64,000 nucleotides of DNA from Pararge aegeria (GCF_905163445.1 NC_053187.1:3782001-3846000); one strand, 5' to 3'; counted from the stretch's first letter, positions 43,561 through 55,106 are shown. Made by a program: numbers and translations. Notes: generated by a model not told the origin, from the sequence alone.

Positions 43561-44105
43561 CAGGGCGTTCGTAAATCATTTTGTACTTGACATTCAGACG
43601 GAAGTTACGCTGGACTTACGTGTATTTGTGACTTATTGGCATTATAAAGTTTGCCAGGGGTCGTAAACTTTTTGTTGTTAAAAAAGAGCAACTGCTGAGT
43701 TACTTGCTGGTTCCTACCGGTGCGGTGCAAGAGATTTTATAATTAGACAGACTTGAGGGTTCGAATATGCTTATAAAGTCGGCATATTTGTAACAAACGA
43801 ACTTTAATTTTAATTTTTGTCTTTATTTCGAAAACAGTCTATGAATCAATGTTTTGTAGGTCCATATTTCTCCTTTTATATTATGGCTTTTTAATCAGCT
43901 ATATTTTCATAATCGAATTTAAAAGCGAGCAATACATTGTTAATATTTTATCCAATCATAACAATCAAACAAAGCATCAGCAAGGTCCGTAAATCTTTGA
44001 ACTTGACATTCAACCGGAAACTGCGTCAGTTACGCCCAGCTCCGGGGATTAACTGCAGCTATATACCTACTGCACAAAGCCTGTCAGGGCTGGTAAACAT
44101 TCTAC
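43561..44105 (+). repeat. Two diverged direct repeats about 420 bp apart
   Basis: GTTCGTAAATCATTTTGTAC, TTGACATTCAGACGGAAG and GTTTGCCAGGGGTCGTAAAC (43567-43669) have counterparts GTCCGTAAATCTTTGAAC, TTGACATTCAACCGGAAA and GCCTGTCAGGGCTGGTAAAC (43985-44098). A degraded GGTTGCTTGG-type element (about 43677-43822) lies between them. Confidence 0.45.
43677..43822 (+). mobile_element. Degraded GGTTGCTTGG-type short element, 3' part
   Basis: AAAAGAGCAACTGCTGAGTT, CTTGCTGGTTCCTACCGGTG and AATTAGACAGACTTGAGG match the second half of the element at 24499-24750. It ends in AACTTTAATTTTAATTTTTG. Confidence 0.5.
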
Positions 44106-45409
44106 TACTAACGTAATAAGGACCGAATGCTGAAGACGAAGTTTAGTCATGTCACATTAATCATGTAAGCACTTTAAAATTTTATATCAAGCTGACACGT
44201 CGTTCAGACAAAATGTTAGAGCACTTTAAAATAGACTAGACCCAAGCAAAACGGTTAACTTCAAGACAGAAATTTCAGTAAAACCCTGAAGTATGCAAAG
44301 CTTATTTCCAATAAATAATAAGAGTTTTTGCGACTTTTTTTGTCTTGAGGAGATCGCATTAAGGACGCTTCATTTATGACTTACCAAACACTCACATGAC
44401 AGGACAAAATTTTATAGAAAGGGAAATATAGAAGTAGGATAAAAATGCTCGTAAAAATATTTTCATTCGCATGCCATAAGTTTGCGATGCCTGGCGTACA
44501 CTACAGTAGCGAGCACAATGCAATGCCGAATGCAGTGACATTATGATATTGATGTTTATTCAACATGCATAACAGTGGCAATACAGCTTTAATAGGTTTA
44601 CTGGATATTTATTGAAAATATGAGGTAGTTGCCTTCCGGCCTCTATTGTCGGAAAGCTAGCTGATAAACTTTAGCGTTATTATTACGGTCAGATCAAAAG
44701 ACGGCAGGACGATCATATGCTTAAACTGGCCCAAGACTTCTTTTTTATTTTATAAATTTGTCCCCTTTCTACTACACCGTTTTCCAATCAAAATTTGAAA
44801 ATAGAGCTTTTTAATTTTAAAGCACCTGAAACTGAAAGTAAGAAGAAAAAACTAGAACTACTGAAGAAAAATTGGTAATCCTAATATTCCAGCTTCGAGG
44901 AAAAAACAGTTTTTTCTCGTACGACAAGTAACAAAAGGCGTAATTTCCGCATATGAGTCTTGAGACAAAACTCACGGCACACTGGGCAAAGGCTTTCTCT
45001 CTTCCCAGAAAATCTTATGGTATCTACATAATGTAGCATATTTCTACTACTATTATTTATTTATTTTCTTTTTATTGTTACAGGACAATTTACACTAACT
45101 TTATTACACAAATTGAATTTATACAAACTACGTACTAAAATGAAACTTTAAATCTTGAAAATCTTCAAAACCACCACAACGAGGCACCACTGGCTCTTTG
45201 ATTGGCGGAATTAATTCTTTGGATAAGATTACTGGGAGTTCCATAATCCACGATGGACTTGACCATTCTTCCTTTCGTGGCGCTGTGACCTATCTGAGAG
45301 CGCAGCAAAGTTTCATTTCAAACTACGACTAGCAGTTGTCCGCGTTCTTCTTTCGCGTTTATTACGGTTTTCACAAATCCCGTAGTATGTGATTTTTTAT
45401 GTTACTCTC
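44106..45409. other. Unique AT-rich stretch, nothing recognised
   Basis: No repeat of the window's families and no credible coding sequence is visible. Confidence 0.3.
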
Positions 45410-45518
45410 CAGCCTTTCAAATAACTCTTTGGCAAAAACCTAGTTGATTTGTAGTGTAGTAAGGACGTAAAGGATGGACAAACAAACACCTTTGCTTTTA
45501 TAATATAAGTTAGGATGA
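45410..45518 (-). mobile_element. 5' end of a Helitron-like element
   Basis: On the minus strand it begins ATCCTAACTTATATTATAAA and AGCAAAGGTGTTTGTTTGTC, a variant of the start seen at 7743, 15938 and 25146. The 3' boundary cannot be found. Confidence 0.5.
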
Positions 45519-46966
45519 AACTTAAGCTACGAGTATTAATCTTGGAAGCCTGATGTACTAGCTAGATGTACTACAGTAAACATATGAGAGAAACCTCGTG
45601 CCCCACTTATAAAGCTCCCTTTCGTTAAGAAAGTTTCAAGGATGACATACATTCTCACGTTATTATATATGTGAGCTACTTTCAATAAAAAACTCATTTA
45701 ATAGACTTTACATAGATACATCAATCATTAACTCTTTTAGATACCATGAGTCAAAGGCAATATTTACGTTTCGGACTCTTATGCCCGTTTTCACAAAACC
45801 TAAATCGAATGTCTAATGACTAAGACGACGTCTATACTCGTAGGAAAAAAACGAATTTTAGGTTATAACCATTGGTGAACAGTTGATGTATGCCTAGGAA
45901 TCTCCTCAGCGTTACTTATTTAGGCATTACCTTGTTCTTTGTTAGTAGAAACGTTAATTTAGTTTAGTTCTATTTTAGCGAAAAGTCGTTTTGGTCAAAA
46001 GCTCTTCACTCACTCGAGTCTTTCGAGTCGAGTCGACTATTTTGGAGGTTACCTTCCTAAGATTCCTGACGGATTTGCTTGAATCACAGCCCGCTAGCAG
46101 AACTATATTTTTACACAGTACAGATTTGTCTGGTTCTCACAAATAAAGCTTACTCTGTATTGTAATGGTTAAGTATTTCATTTTGCTCAGCATAAAATAC
46201 GAGGAGGTAAAAATATTTGCACAAAACAAAAGAAATGTGACTAGATAATATGTTCTCTAGAACAACTTCAGTGATTTTACTTACTTATGTTACACTTATG
46301 AGCAGTGTGCTCAAAAAATACTCTTATTTTAAGGACTTTTTATGTATGTACCATTTTAACTTTAAAATATCTAAACAAATGCAGATGTATGGGGTTTTTT
46401 AAAAAAAGATTTAAAAAAAAGTTAAATAACAGTTATGGCGCATCATTTTGATTGAGAAATTCGTGCAGTAGTGGGCAGTAGTGTTTTTGTTTTATTGCGT
46501 TCTTGGAATTTGGTTTAAGTGTTAAACATTTTACACTTTATAGCTGAATAGTCAAGTAAAATCTAGTACAGCGCGTAGGTGCAAGTTAGACGAACTATTT
46601 ATATCGAACACCTGATGCTGTCGGGTTGTGCCCGTAGGTAGTACCTGTTTTATTTTAGCCCTGCTTGATAGTGTATTAGATATTTTAATTAAGTCACAGC
46701 AATTTCGTCATAAAATATGAAACCTTATAAAATTGTTGCCAATAATGCTGAGGTTAGCATTTCAAACTACAGTTAGTCAGTTCTATATTGTGATCTTCAC
46801 GCTTTTTATCGAACATATAAACTAATATGTATTGGAACGCTTAATTGGTTAGGTTAGGTTAGGTGTACTACCAGAACTTTTGACGCTTTCAGAAATATAA
46901 CCCTTGTTTTAGGGATGTCAAATTATGCCATATAAAACTGAGAAAATGGATGGTAATAAACCCTAA
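45519..46966. other. Unique AT-rich stretch with a (TTAGG)3 motif
   Basis: GGTTAGGTTAGGTTAGGT lies at about 46847-46864. Otherwise no repeat or open frame of note is visible. Confidence 0.35.
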
Positions 46967-47090
46967 AGAAAATTAAGCTTAATTTGCTATACCTACTCCG
47001 CGAACAGCTGCAGAATCTGTATGGTGTAATTTATAATTACTTATTAATTTAGTATAGCAAATTTCCGCAAAGTAACGCCTGCTTTTATCC
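46967..47090 (+). mobile_element. Short internal-deletion copy of the TIR element
   Basis: AATTAAGCTTAATTTGCTAT, CTCCGCGAACAG and GAATCTGTATGGTG match the copies at 11398 and 57982. The right end CAAATTTCCGCAAAGTAACG and CCTGCTTTTATCC is the right TIR. TTTGCTATA and TATAGCAAA face each other, so the middle of the element has been lost. Confidence 0.55.
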
Positions 47091-47319
47091 AATATTTGGT
47101 AATAAACCCCCTGAGAGGCGGGGCGGGGGTCCCACATAACCTCCGTACTGCCCAAGGGACACCAATGCACCAACCAGGTCAGTAAAAAGGAGCGATGCAC
47201 AACTTACATTTAGTGTTAGCGGCTTTATAGTTTCGTAGCCTAGCTTTGACCTCGCTCATTACTTAGCTACATCGCATAACTCTGATTAAACGTTACCCAT
47301 GTTAATTTAAGATGTATTT

Positions 47320-47684
47320 TAGCTCAGAGTCACTCAGCGGGCGATGGAGAGAGCTATGTTGGGCGTATCTCTACTTGATCAAATCGGAAATTAGGAAAGC
47401 CGTAGAAGCAAGTCGCAAAGCTGAAGTGGAAATGGACGGGGCACATAGTTCGGAGAACCGATGTACGAGTATGTTGGGGTTCCAAGGTGCTAGAATGGCG
47501 ACCCCGCACTGGTCAACGCAGCGTTGGTCGGCCCCCAACGAGGAGGAAAGACGACATCAAACGAGTCGTTGGCCACTCTGAAACGTCCAAGCGGCCCAGG
47601 ACCGTGGAATTTTGAACTCCTTACAGAAGACCTATGTCCAGCAGTGGACTTCAATCGGTTTAAGTGATGATGATGATGATGAAA
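47320..47684 (+). pseudogene. RTE-type LINE ORF C-terminus, broken
   Basis: One frame reads RAMERAMLGVSLLDQIGN and then a TAG. Further along, other frames hold SRWPL-like and RWSAPNEEERRHQT remnants of the GRPPTRWTDD region. The 3' end GTCCAGCAGTGGACTTCAAT is followed by GATGATGATGATGATGA. The 89-codon frame at 47312-47581 is an off-frame reading of this copy. Confidence 0.8.
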
Positions 47685-48189
47685 ACTCTTAATTTCAACC
47701 CCTTTTCAACTTGCTATACAAAACCAAGCGAATTGTAACTCGTCATAAAAAGGCCAATAAACCACACAACGATTGTATCGTTCAACTTTTGGTCGTTTCC
47801 TATTATTGCGCTCGTTCATGTAAGCACTTACAGATGTTGCCAAGTCAATCTTATTAGCTTTCAAAGCATTTTGAATCGTATTAGTGTAATATAAGGGCGA
47901 CTTTTGAGGAAAATCGGAGATTATGAATAGGGCACTTATGTTACTGAACAGTTTTACGGTTACTCAAATTTAAATAATTTGATGCGTGTGGTAATATCTA
48001 CGACTAAATTATTCACTTGCACCCTTCTCATAAGGACAGCCAGGTTTTCTAGATATAATTCGATTGGGGTCTAAGATTCAATTAAAAAAACGAGCCATTG
48101 GGGTAATCGACAAAAAGTGGTTGGTTGGTGTCTTAAATCAATATTTTAAAGAGATAATTTTTTTTTATGTAATTTATAAACTCTTAACA
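47685..48189. other. Unique AT-rich stretch, nothing recognised
   Basis: No repeat family is visible; the 82-codon frame that starts at 48064 runs into the next element. Confidence 0.3.
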
Positions 48190-48318
48190 GGATTACTCGC
48201 CAGGTCAATCCGGAGATTCCCTGAAAGTTTCATTGTAATCGGTCCAGCCGTTTCGGAGCCTATACGGACCACACCCACACACTTTCTCTTCTATATATAT
48301 ATAGATAGATAGATAGTA
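48190..48318 (+). mobile_element. 3' end of the CTAGCGTACCC-type element
   Basis: GAAAGTTTCATTGTAATCGG, CAGCCGTTTCGGAGCCTATA and CACACACTTTCTCTTCTATA match the 3' end of the element at 33058. A (TA)n and GATAGATAGATA tail follows. Confidence 0.65.
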
Positions 48319-49601
48319 CTATGTTTTTAAAGCAAAAGTTTTAAATTTGCATAGCTTTTAATAAAATACTACATAGTGTTCATTTTATAACAACCCTTAA
48401 GGATGCAAAATAAGGAGGTATAACTATGTATAGAATCACATCACGTATTTAAAATTGTATGTATGCGGTTGAAGTTAAAAGGCAACAGTTATGCTGATAT
48501 AATCATTTTGTGAATTTGACAATATTTCATGTAGGTCATTACCCAAAAAGGCTTGATCGTAGTAGGGTCAATGTTCCAAAATCCTCAAAAAGGCCACAAA
48601 TATCACGATTACAGTTCTTTTGAAAATGAACTTATGTATAAAAAAGTTTTAAATGCCCTGTGCCAAAATACGATGTACCAGGGCGATATAAACCGTTATT
48701 TTTTGATTATTGCCGTACTTACTAAATCTTAAGCCATGCTTACATTAAGCAAGTTGCAGGGCCGAATAATCATTCAAAACCTAACTATAAAATATGTTTA
48801 GGTAACAATATCACGTCATCATTCAATAATGGGTTAAATCAAACACACTTCTTTAAATAATAATAATAATCTGTCTAGCAGGAATAAGAGAATAAAAAAC
48901 CAATTTATAACGGTTCTCTTTTTGGGCAGCTAGACGGCTTTGCAAAGAGTTATCTATAATGAACAACTAACTTCCTCTTATTGGAAGTTAAAATTCACAT
49001 GGTTAAATTGTGTGCTATGCTACTTTATGGTAACATAAAATCCACGAAAAGTAATCTTTACAGTGAAATTGAGCTTCTTTACAATTACATCACTCTGTTT
49101 ACCCGTTGGCTATGACATTATAAACACCATGGAACTAAAATAAAGTTCTGCATACGCAAATAAGGTATAACGTACCGAGTTACTAGCTCTTCAACTCAAC
49201 AATCACCTTGACCGAGTGTTAACTGTAGAGTTCAAATTACCTGTCTACTTGACATCTTGGCAAACAACTCGGTATGTGTAAACTGTGCTTTATTCAAAGT
49301 GAACGTATGCATGCCGTGGGAAAAACTTTACAAAACGAATTGCAATGCACGAATATGATTGTGAAAAATTACGTATTACATAAAATAGGACATAAAAATA
49401 TAGAGCGGAAAAGCGATGATATAAAGAATCAATTCATATTATATTTTACGCTTGTTGTTTATAAAAAAAATACTTTTTAACCAATCTATGCAAGCTTATT
49501 AAGAGTCGCTACGCTAATTTGGATATTAACATTCAATATTTTATGACTGAAAGATCTTTTACTGCTTTATTGAAACTTTTAGCTTTTAACGAAATCTCGC
49601 A
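48319..49601. other. Unique AT-rich stretch, nothing recognised
   Basis: A 68-codon plus-strand frame (49274-49480) has no recognised domain. No repeat family is visible. Confidence 0.3.
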
Positions 49602-49808
49602 CTAATATAAGCACTTTTGAAACGTCAAGTCTGTCTGTGTGTAGTGACTCTACCACCGGTTCGGAAGGCAGATTCTACCGAGAAGAAGCCGGCAAGAAAC
49701 TCAGCAGTTGCTCTTTTCCAACATTAACAATTTACATTTTACATTTCAAAATTCATTTTTCTATCTTGTGAGAGATGAAAGCGGAGCCGGATGCTTCCAA
49801 GCAACCTT
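49602..49808 (-). mobile_element. GGTTGCTTGG short element, minus copy lacking the tail
   Basis: On the minus strand it runs from AAGGTTGCTTGGAAGCATCC to CTTTTGAAACG-complement and TTATATTAG. It has the same 5' start as the other copies but stops about 45 bp before the usual tailed 3' end. It is among the copies closest to the one at 24499. Confidence 0.75.
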
Positions 49809-49914
49809 AACAATTCATGTTACATAAATAATAAATAAAAAATAAATAAATATCAATCAACTTAGCCCGCTCTTATTAATCATTTGTCTTATTAAAAACA
49901 GCTGAAAAAAGTCT

Positions 49915-50094
49915 GTGTCGAACATGAATGTTTTTTTTTCAATGCCTGGGTGTTTATCTATATATTATAAGTATTTATATATACGAGTATTATTCATAAA
50001 AATGTCCATCAGTCATCTCAGTACCCATAACCCAAGCTATGCTTACTTTGGGACTAGATGGCGGTGTGTGGATTGTCGTAGAACATTTATTTAG
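49915..50094 (+). mobile_element. Metulj-like SINE, 5'-truncated, first of a tandem pair
   Basis: It starts at GAACATGAATG and carries CTGGGTGTTTATC, CATCAGTCATCTCAGTACCC and GACTAGATGGCGGTGTGT, then TTTATTTA. The tRNA head is missing. The next copy starts directly after it. Confidence 0.8.
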
Positions 50095-50345
50095 ACGGCC
50101 GATTGGCGCAGTTTGCAGCGACCCTGCTTTCTGAGTCCAAGGCCGTGGGTTCGATTCCCACTACTGGAAAATGTTTGTGTGATGAGCGTGAATATTTTTC
50201 AGTGTCTGGGTGTTTATATGTATATTCTAAGTATTTATTTATATTATTCATAAAAATGTTCATCAGTCATCTGAGTACCCATAACCCAAGCTATGCTTAC
50301 TTTTGGACTAGATGGCGATGTGTGTATTGTCGAAGTACATTGATT
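50095..50345 (+). mobile_element. Metulj-like SINE, near full length, second of a tandem pair
   Basis: The head GGCCGATTGGCGCAGTTTGC, the B box GGGTTCGATTCCCACTACTG and the 3' phrases CATCAGTCATCTGAGTACCC and GACTAGATGGCGATGTGTGT are intact. Both copies share CATAACCCAAGCTATGCTTA, a variant not seen in most other copies here. The 84-codon frame (50103-50357) is SINE sequence. Confidence 0.9.
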
Positions 50346-51763
50346 TACGTCCGTTGATTGATATGATGAACAGCTTTACCATACTATCCTCAAAGCGCCT
50401 TGTAAAGTACTAGGTAGAGGCAGAGGTGAGCATAATTAGTTGTCACATCAGTCACGCGAGCCGCCAGTCGCGACGGAAGCGTCCTCGAAGGTCGCACATC
50501 AGAGTCGACGATGCGCGACCGATCCATTGTTTCACATAAACACTTGTCATTGCCGAGGTTTTATACATACACCTATTTAAGGGAACTGTAATAGTATGGT
50601 AATAGTCCACTTACGTGATTGTCATCCTAAGTAGTTTAAACTAGAGGAACAAAAAATATTTAAGGCAGTTTTACATGGAGTCAGTAACTGTCCTTAAAAT
50701 AATAACTGTCTCACACTGAGTCACAATTGTAAAGTTGAATCACACTGTGTACCTTTTATATGCATTCAGACATTGCCATATTTAAATTTATAACCATTTC
50801 CACTTGTAAATTTAAGAGCTATTGTTGTAATATGTAATTGTTTTCTGTCCCAAATAAATAAAAAATAAAAATAAAATAAAAACTTATTCGGTTTTAATGG
50901 AATTGTCTCTAGCACCTGCTTATAATCGTAACTTACAAGTTTGCTAACTTTATTATTTGTGTCTAGTAGACCTTTATGGACACTGATTTTACAATGACGA
51001 CTGAGCTATAAAAAAAAATTAAATGTTTAGATAATATCTACTGATTTTTGTTTTGATAATATCTTTTCTGGGAATGTTTTCTGTAAAATTTTCAGCTCTC
51101 TTCGCTTATGCTATTTCAACTCGGTTTAACTACATAAAAAAAAAGAAAAATAAAGGTTTGTAAACGATTGGGAAGTATCCAGCAATTCTGGGTGAGATAC
51201 TCTTATTTTCGTATGATGACAAGATTTAGATCAGATTCAACCGCGTCTGGTCGGATTCGGTTATTTTTAGATAAACCGATACCAGAGTCCTTGAAACGAG
51301 TACTACCTTAGCGCCAACAACTTGCCTTTTGTAACTCAGCAGTACCTTCAACATGCCAAACAAACCTCGACTAGTCACATTGTAGGATATCACATTACAA
51401 ACTTTTGCATGGAATCTCCTTAATGCTCACACAATAAGAACTACAACTGCATATCATTCCCATTTAACTAGTGGTTAGAACCAGCTGGCTTCCTGTACGT
51501 GACCTCCATATGAGAACTAGTCAGTGTCGTGTTTGTCTATTCTGCATAAGTTGGTATGTGGCTCTTGACCTATATGGTTTGAGGAAGCGAGTAAACCAGC
51601 TGACCATGTTGGTTTAGGAAGTTTTTTATGACAAATTCTTAAATGCGATCGCATCTATTTGTAAGTGGCGAATAGAAGGTCGTTGGTAGCTGCCATAATC
51701 AAACCTGCATGGGTTTATCATACTTGAATTCAGCCTAAACCTTACCAGATTAGGATACCATTA
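50346..51763. other. Mostly unique, with a CpG-rich patch at about 50450-50530
   Basis: The patch (GTCACGCGAGCCGCCAGTCG, GAGTCGACGATGCGCGACCG) is GC-richer than its surroundings. On the minus strand a 45-codon frame opens at ATG 50527 in a fair start context (AAACAATGG) and ends at 50390, but I do not recognise the peptide. It may be a promoter or a chance CpG patch. Confidence 0.3.
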
Positions 51764-52000
51764 AAGTCAAGCCTTTGTCAAAGTCAAAGTCAAAGTCAAA
51801 GTCAAAAAGTGCCACCTATGGGCCTACTTGAATAAAGAATTCAAGTAGGCCCATCGGTGGCACTTTTGATGCGTACATAAGAATTACACGGTAGTGAGAT
51901 GATGGCGATAACCACATTCGTAAACTTAAAACTAAAGCTACGAGGGTTCCAATCGCGTCCTGGTCTAAGAAGAAGCCCACAACAAACTTAGCCGGGTGTT
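51764..52000 (-). mobile_element. LINE 3' end with (GTCAAA)n tail and a terminal palindrome, copy 3
   Basis: On the minus strand the element runs from CACCCGGCTAAGTTTGTTGT to AGTGCCACCGATGGGCCTAC, with its tail (TTTGAC)n at 51773-51806. Between body and tail lies a short inverted copy of the 3' end, giving a palindrome at 51805-51867. Confidence 0.75.
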
Positions 52001-52562
52001 GTCAGTTGCCTAGGTCTTGCTTAACTATGACACAGTAGTCTGGGGCACGTTTAACAAAGGGAAACAGATAGACAAAAACACTTCACTTTGGCTTCACTAT
52101 CACTTATAGAGAGTCCTCTAAAAAAAATTTCACAAAACAGCCGCGGACGATCTGACTTAAAGAAATCTCATTCATCATTTAAAATATATTTTTTGCCCTA
52201 ACCCGAAAGTAGAATAAAAAACATACGTTAGAACACACACATGTACGGATGGACAGACAAAATATAATACAGAAACAGTGGTGAAGCATTCAACACAGTG
52301 TTTGCTTCTTGTTTTAACTTAAAAACGTTAACAAATATACTATATATATACAATACTTATAAGTGTTTTTTAAGTAAACTATTTGTAAATGTGTCTTAAA
52401 AGATATTTACCTTATCTATAAACTTATTTATTTTTCCGTAAACTGCCAGAACGATTATCTCTGCGATAATCATTTTTGTAATTTTAATTGTGGCCTCTGT
52501 AAATGGTCAGTAGGTTTATAGGTTCACTTCCTCACATCGTATAGGCCAAAAGCTTACTATCG
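52001..52562. other. Unique AT-rich stretch, nothing recognised
   Basis: No repeat of the window's families and no open frame of note is visible. Confidence 0.3.
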
Positions 52563-52650
52563 ATGACATATTTAGCTCAGTGGTTAACGCCTTATAAGCA
52601 GGAAGCCTGGGTTCGATTCCCAGCGCTTTACCGTAGTATAATTTATAAAC
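52563..52650 (+). mobile_element. tRNA-headed SINE fragment
   Basis: TTTAGCTCAGTGGTTAACGC (A-box-like) and GCCTGGGTTCGATTCCCAGC (B-box-like) form a good tRNA-like head, followed by GTATAATTTATAAAC and a T-rich run. It could be a tRNA pseudogene. No cloverleaf with a paired acceptor stem is apparent, so I prefer a SINE head. Confidence 0.6.
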
Positions 52651-52719
52651 TTGCTTTGACGAGATCTTTTTTTTTTAAATATTTTTTTTTATTCATTAGT
52701 CTAAATTGTAATTGATTAA

Positions 52720-52928
52720 TTTGCCGTTGCACCTGGTGGTAAAGGATGATGCAATGATGGTAGCGCACTAACCTATTTTGAGTATGTCAGTTATAATAAG
52801 TACATACTCCTAATATCGTACTGGAACGCATATCTTTGGTGGGGTGTTAACTAGCTACAGCTGAACCCTCCCAGACTAGACCTGAGTAAAGATATTCCCA
52901 AATTACCCTCGCTGGGGACTCCGAGCTA
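52720..52928 (-). mobile_element. Third-family SINE, 3' part
   Basis: On the minus strand TAGTCTGGGAGGGTTCAGCT, TAGCTAGTTAACACCCCACC and TAGTGCGCTACCATCATTGC resemble the copy at 7986-8235. It ends near CCACCAGGTGCAACGGCAAA. Confidence 0.6.
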
Positions 52929-54416
52929 CAAGAACACAGCTCTCAGCAATGCAAAAGGCTCGTAAAAAAATGAAACAAAAGTGGAAACACAGAACTTCTG
53001 CGTAGTAAGCGACGTCACGAGTAACACTATTGACATAACACTGTTAATCTCGATTACTCTACTTGCTCCACTTCGTCACGGCGAACGCATAATAATTGTA
53101 TTATATCACCGCATTTCAGCATCGCCGACCAAAACACCTCAATTGCACTAAATTATAATTATTTATAAATAAAACTTGCGGTTTTGTATTACAAATACAA
53201 ACGCTAGTATATAAAATGAAGAATTTATTTATGTCGTTAAAATTAAAATTTTATTACTTTAATTGAAACAGCTTTTAACTTTAACGTTTTTTCCATGCAA
53301 TTTACTGGAGTAATAAAAAAAATCGAACATTATGAGGGGTGTGGCCTAGTTTACATCACATGTATAACACTTGTACGCATACTTGGGGCGCAGGCATCTT
53401 CGGAATGGCAGGAAGTGTAGAGTTTAAACCCACCACGCTGCTCCAATACTGTTGGTGGGCTATAATGAGTCTTATCACATGCTAGTGTTAAATTATCGGG
53501 ACTAACAGCTAAGGGTATTTTACAAATAGTGCTTATTACTGCTGCCGACCAGCATTTTTGCATTGCTATGTTCCGATCTGAAGGGTAAAATTGACTGTAT
53601 GTTAACAGACACATGATGCTTTATACCTACGCCTGTTGACTGGCACAGTAAAAAAATAAAAAAGTCAGTTATTAGTATGAATATACTCTGTGATGAACAT
53701 TAAAAGAGGATTCATTCACACAAACCGACTTACTGAGTTAAAATACTCTGTGCTATATTTAAAAAAAAGAACGGTCCAATGCATACATAAGCGGGGTATA
53801 CATTAGCACAAGGTCAGGCCGCAGTGCAGACGCGTGCAGACGGGGGTATCGATCGCATCCGAACGCGTCTGCAACGCACACACCACCCGCATTAGGGTTG
53901 TTAAGGAAGTAGGAACGAGTGGAATTCTAAATTTGCAATCCTGTTATTAGATTTAGAACAGACGGGATTTTGATTTTGGAACTGTATGGGAAATGCAGGA
54001 AATATTTTCAAAAAATTCTTTACGTATTCAATTTACCTTTTTTTAAGTACTGGTATAACAGGCTTTTGACTATCTCTTTATAAACATATAGTTTTTTTTA
54101 TCTATATAATACTAATCAACATCGGTACCATAGTTAATAAGTAAATTGTAGAGCTTTTGTCTCTATGCCAGAAACGAAGTAAAACATTCCATAAATATTT
54201 CGTAAAACTGCATTTCAATTGACCCAAGAGTTTTTAAAGAAGTGATAGTAAACCGACATAAAATTTCATTATATTCCATCTATGTTTTGTCTCTGATATA
54301 AAACATTGTAAGTGCATTTACAATTTCATTGTTTTAGGAAAGAGTCATGTATCAGGTGTTTTGAAATTCTAAAAACGAATACATTTAACTCGAAAACACT
54401 TTTAAACATAACCCTA
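52929..54416. other. Mostly unique; short CpG-rich inverted motif at 53.8 kb
   Basis: GCAGACGCGT (about 53826) and its complement ACGCGTCTGC (about 53865) face each other in a GC-rich spot with further GCAGACG units. An 87-codon minus-strand frame (53351-53614) has no recognised domain. Confidence 0.35.
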
Positions 54417-54570
54417 ACTGTTATGGCATCTTTACACCGCACGGCTGGCGCGATATTGGCCCGGTAAAACCCTGCATTAAGGTCCCAGCTGCTCTTTGAA
54501 CTACCGGTATCTGTATTGAATATTAAACGCCCAGACACCTAAATATTGGGTTTATAGCTGCTAATTTCAG
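54417..54570 (-). repeat. Unnamed three-copy block, copy 1
   Basis: CATCTTTACACCGC, CGGTATCTGTATTGAATAT and CCAGACACCTAAATATTGGG, followed by TTTATAGC, recur at 55205-55320 (partial) and 56885-57012. On the minus strand TTTAG|GTGTCTGG looks like a splice acceptor, and CGTGCG|GTGTAAAG could be a donor. Between them a frame reads VSGRLIFNTDTGSSKSSWDL and on. Confidence 0.45.
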
Positions 54571-54786
54571 CGTCTGGAGATTTTTACCCTCTTACTAATT
54601 ATATTAAATAATTCAGCTAGTACGAACAGTTAAAACTCTGAATGCTCTAATATAATTAACTGCCAACAACAAATACTACATGCTTTATAGGGTTGACTTT
54701 TACGTACACTAATTGCGAGTAACCTTTTGTTTTCAATTGAATTTATTTAAATAGGACCATGCAGGCAATTCATTCTGCCAATGAAG

Positions 54787-55106
54787 CGGTAATAGCCAAG
54801 TGGCTTTGGCTTTCCTTTCGTGGAGACCGAGTTCGAGGTCCGGCAAGCATTTCTAACTTTTCGGAATTATGTGCGTTTTTAATTTAAGTTATTTAAATAT
54901 CACTTGTTTTAAACGGTGAAAGAAAACGTCCTGAGGAAACCTGCATGCCTGAGAGTTCTCCATAACGTTCTCAAGGGCGTGTGAAGTCTACCAATCCGCA
55001 CTTGGCCAGCGTGGTAGACGGACCCTTCATTCCCTAGACCCTTCTCATTCTGAGAGGAGACCCGTGCCGTGTAGTGGGTCGGTAATGGGTTGATGATGAT
55101 GATGAT
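54787..55106 (+). mobile_element. (GATGAT)-tail SINE, near full length
   Basis: The tRNA head CGGTAATAGCCAAGTGGCTT, a diverged B box (GAGTTCGAGGTCCGGCAAGC), CTAACTTTTCGGAATTATGT, GCATGCCTGAGAGTTCTCC and CAGCGTGGTAGACGGACCC lead to GGTCGGTAATGGGTTGATGA with a GATGATGATG tail. It lies between copies 1 and 2 of the unnamed block. Confidence 0.85.

Noticed and set aside
47312..47581. 89-codon plus-strand frame that looks charged and protein-like
   Set aside because: It is an off-frame reading of an RTE LINE 3' end; the true LINE frame is broken by stops.
52563..52650. Possible true tRNA gene (good A- and B-box-like phrases)
   Set aside because: No paired acceptor stem or anticodon arm is apparent, and similar heads are SINE-derived elsewhere in the window.
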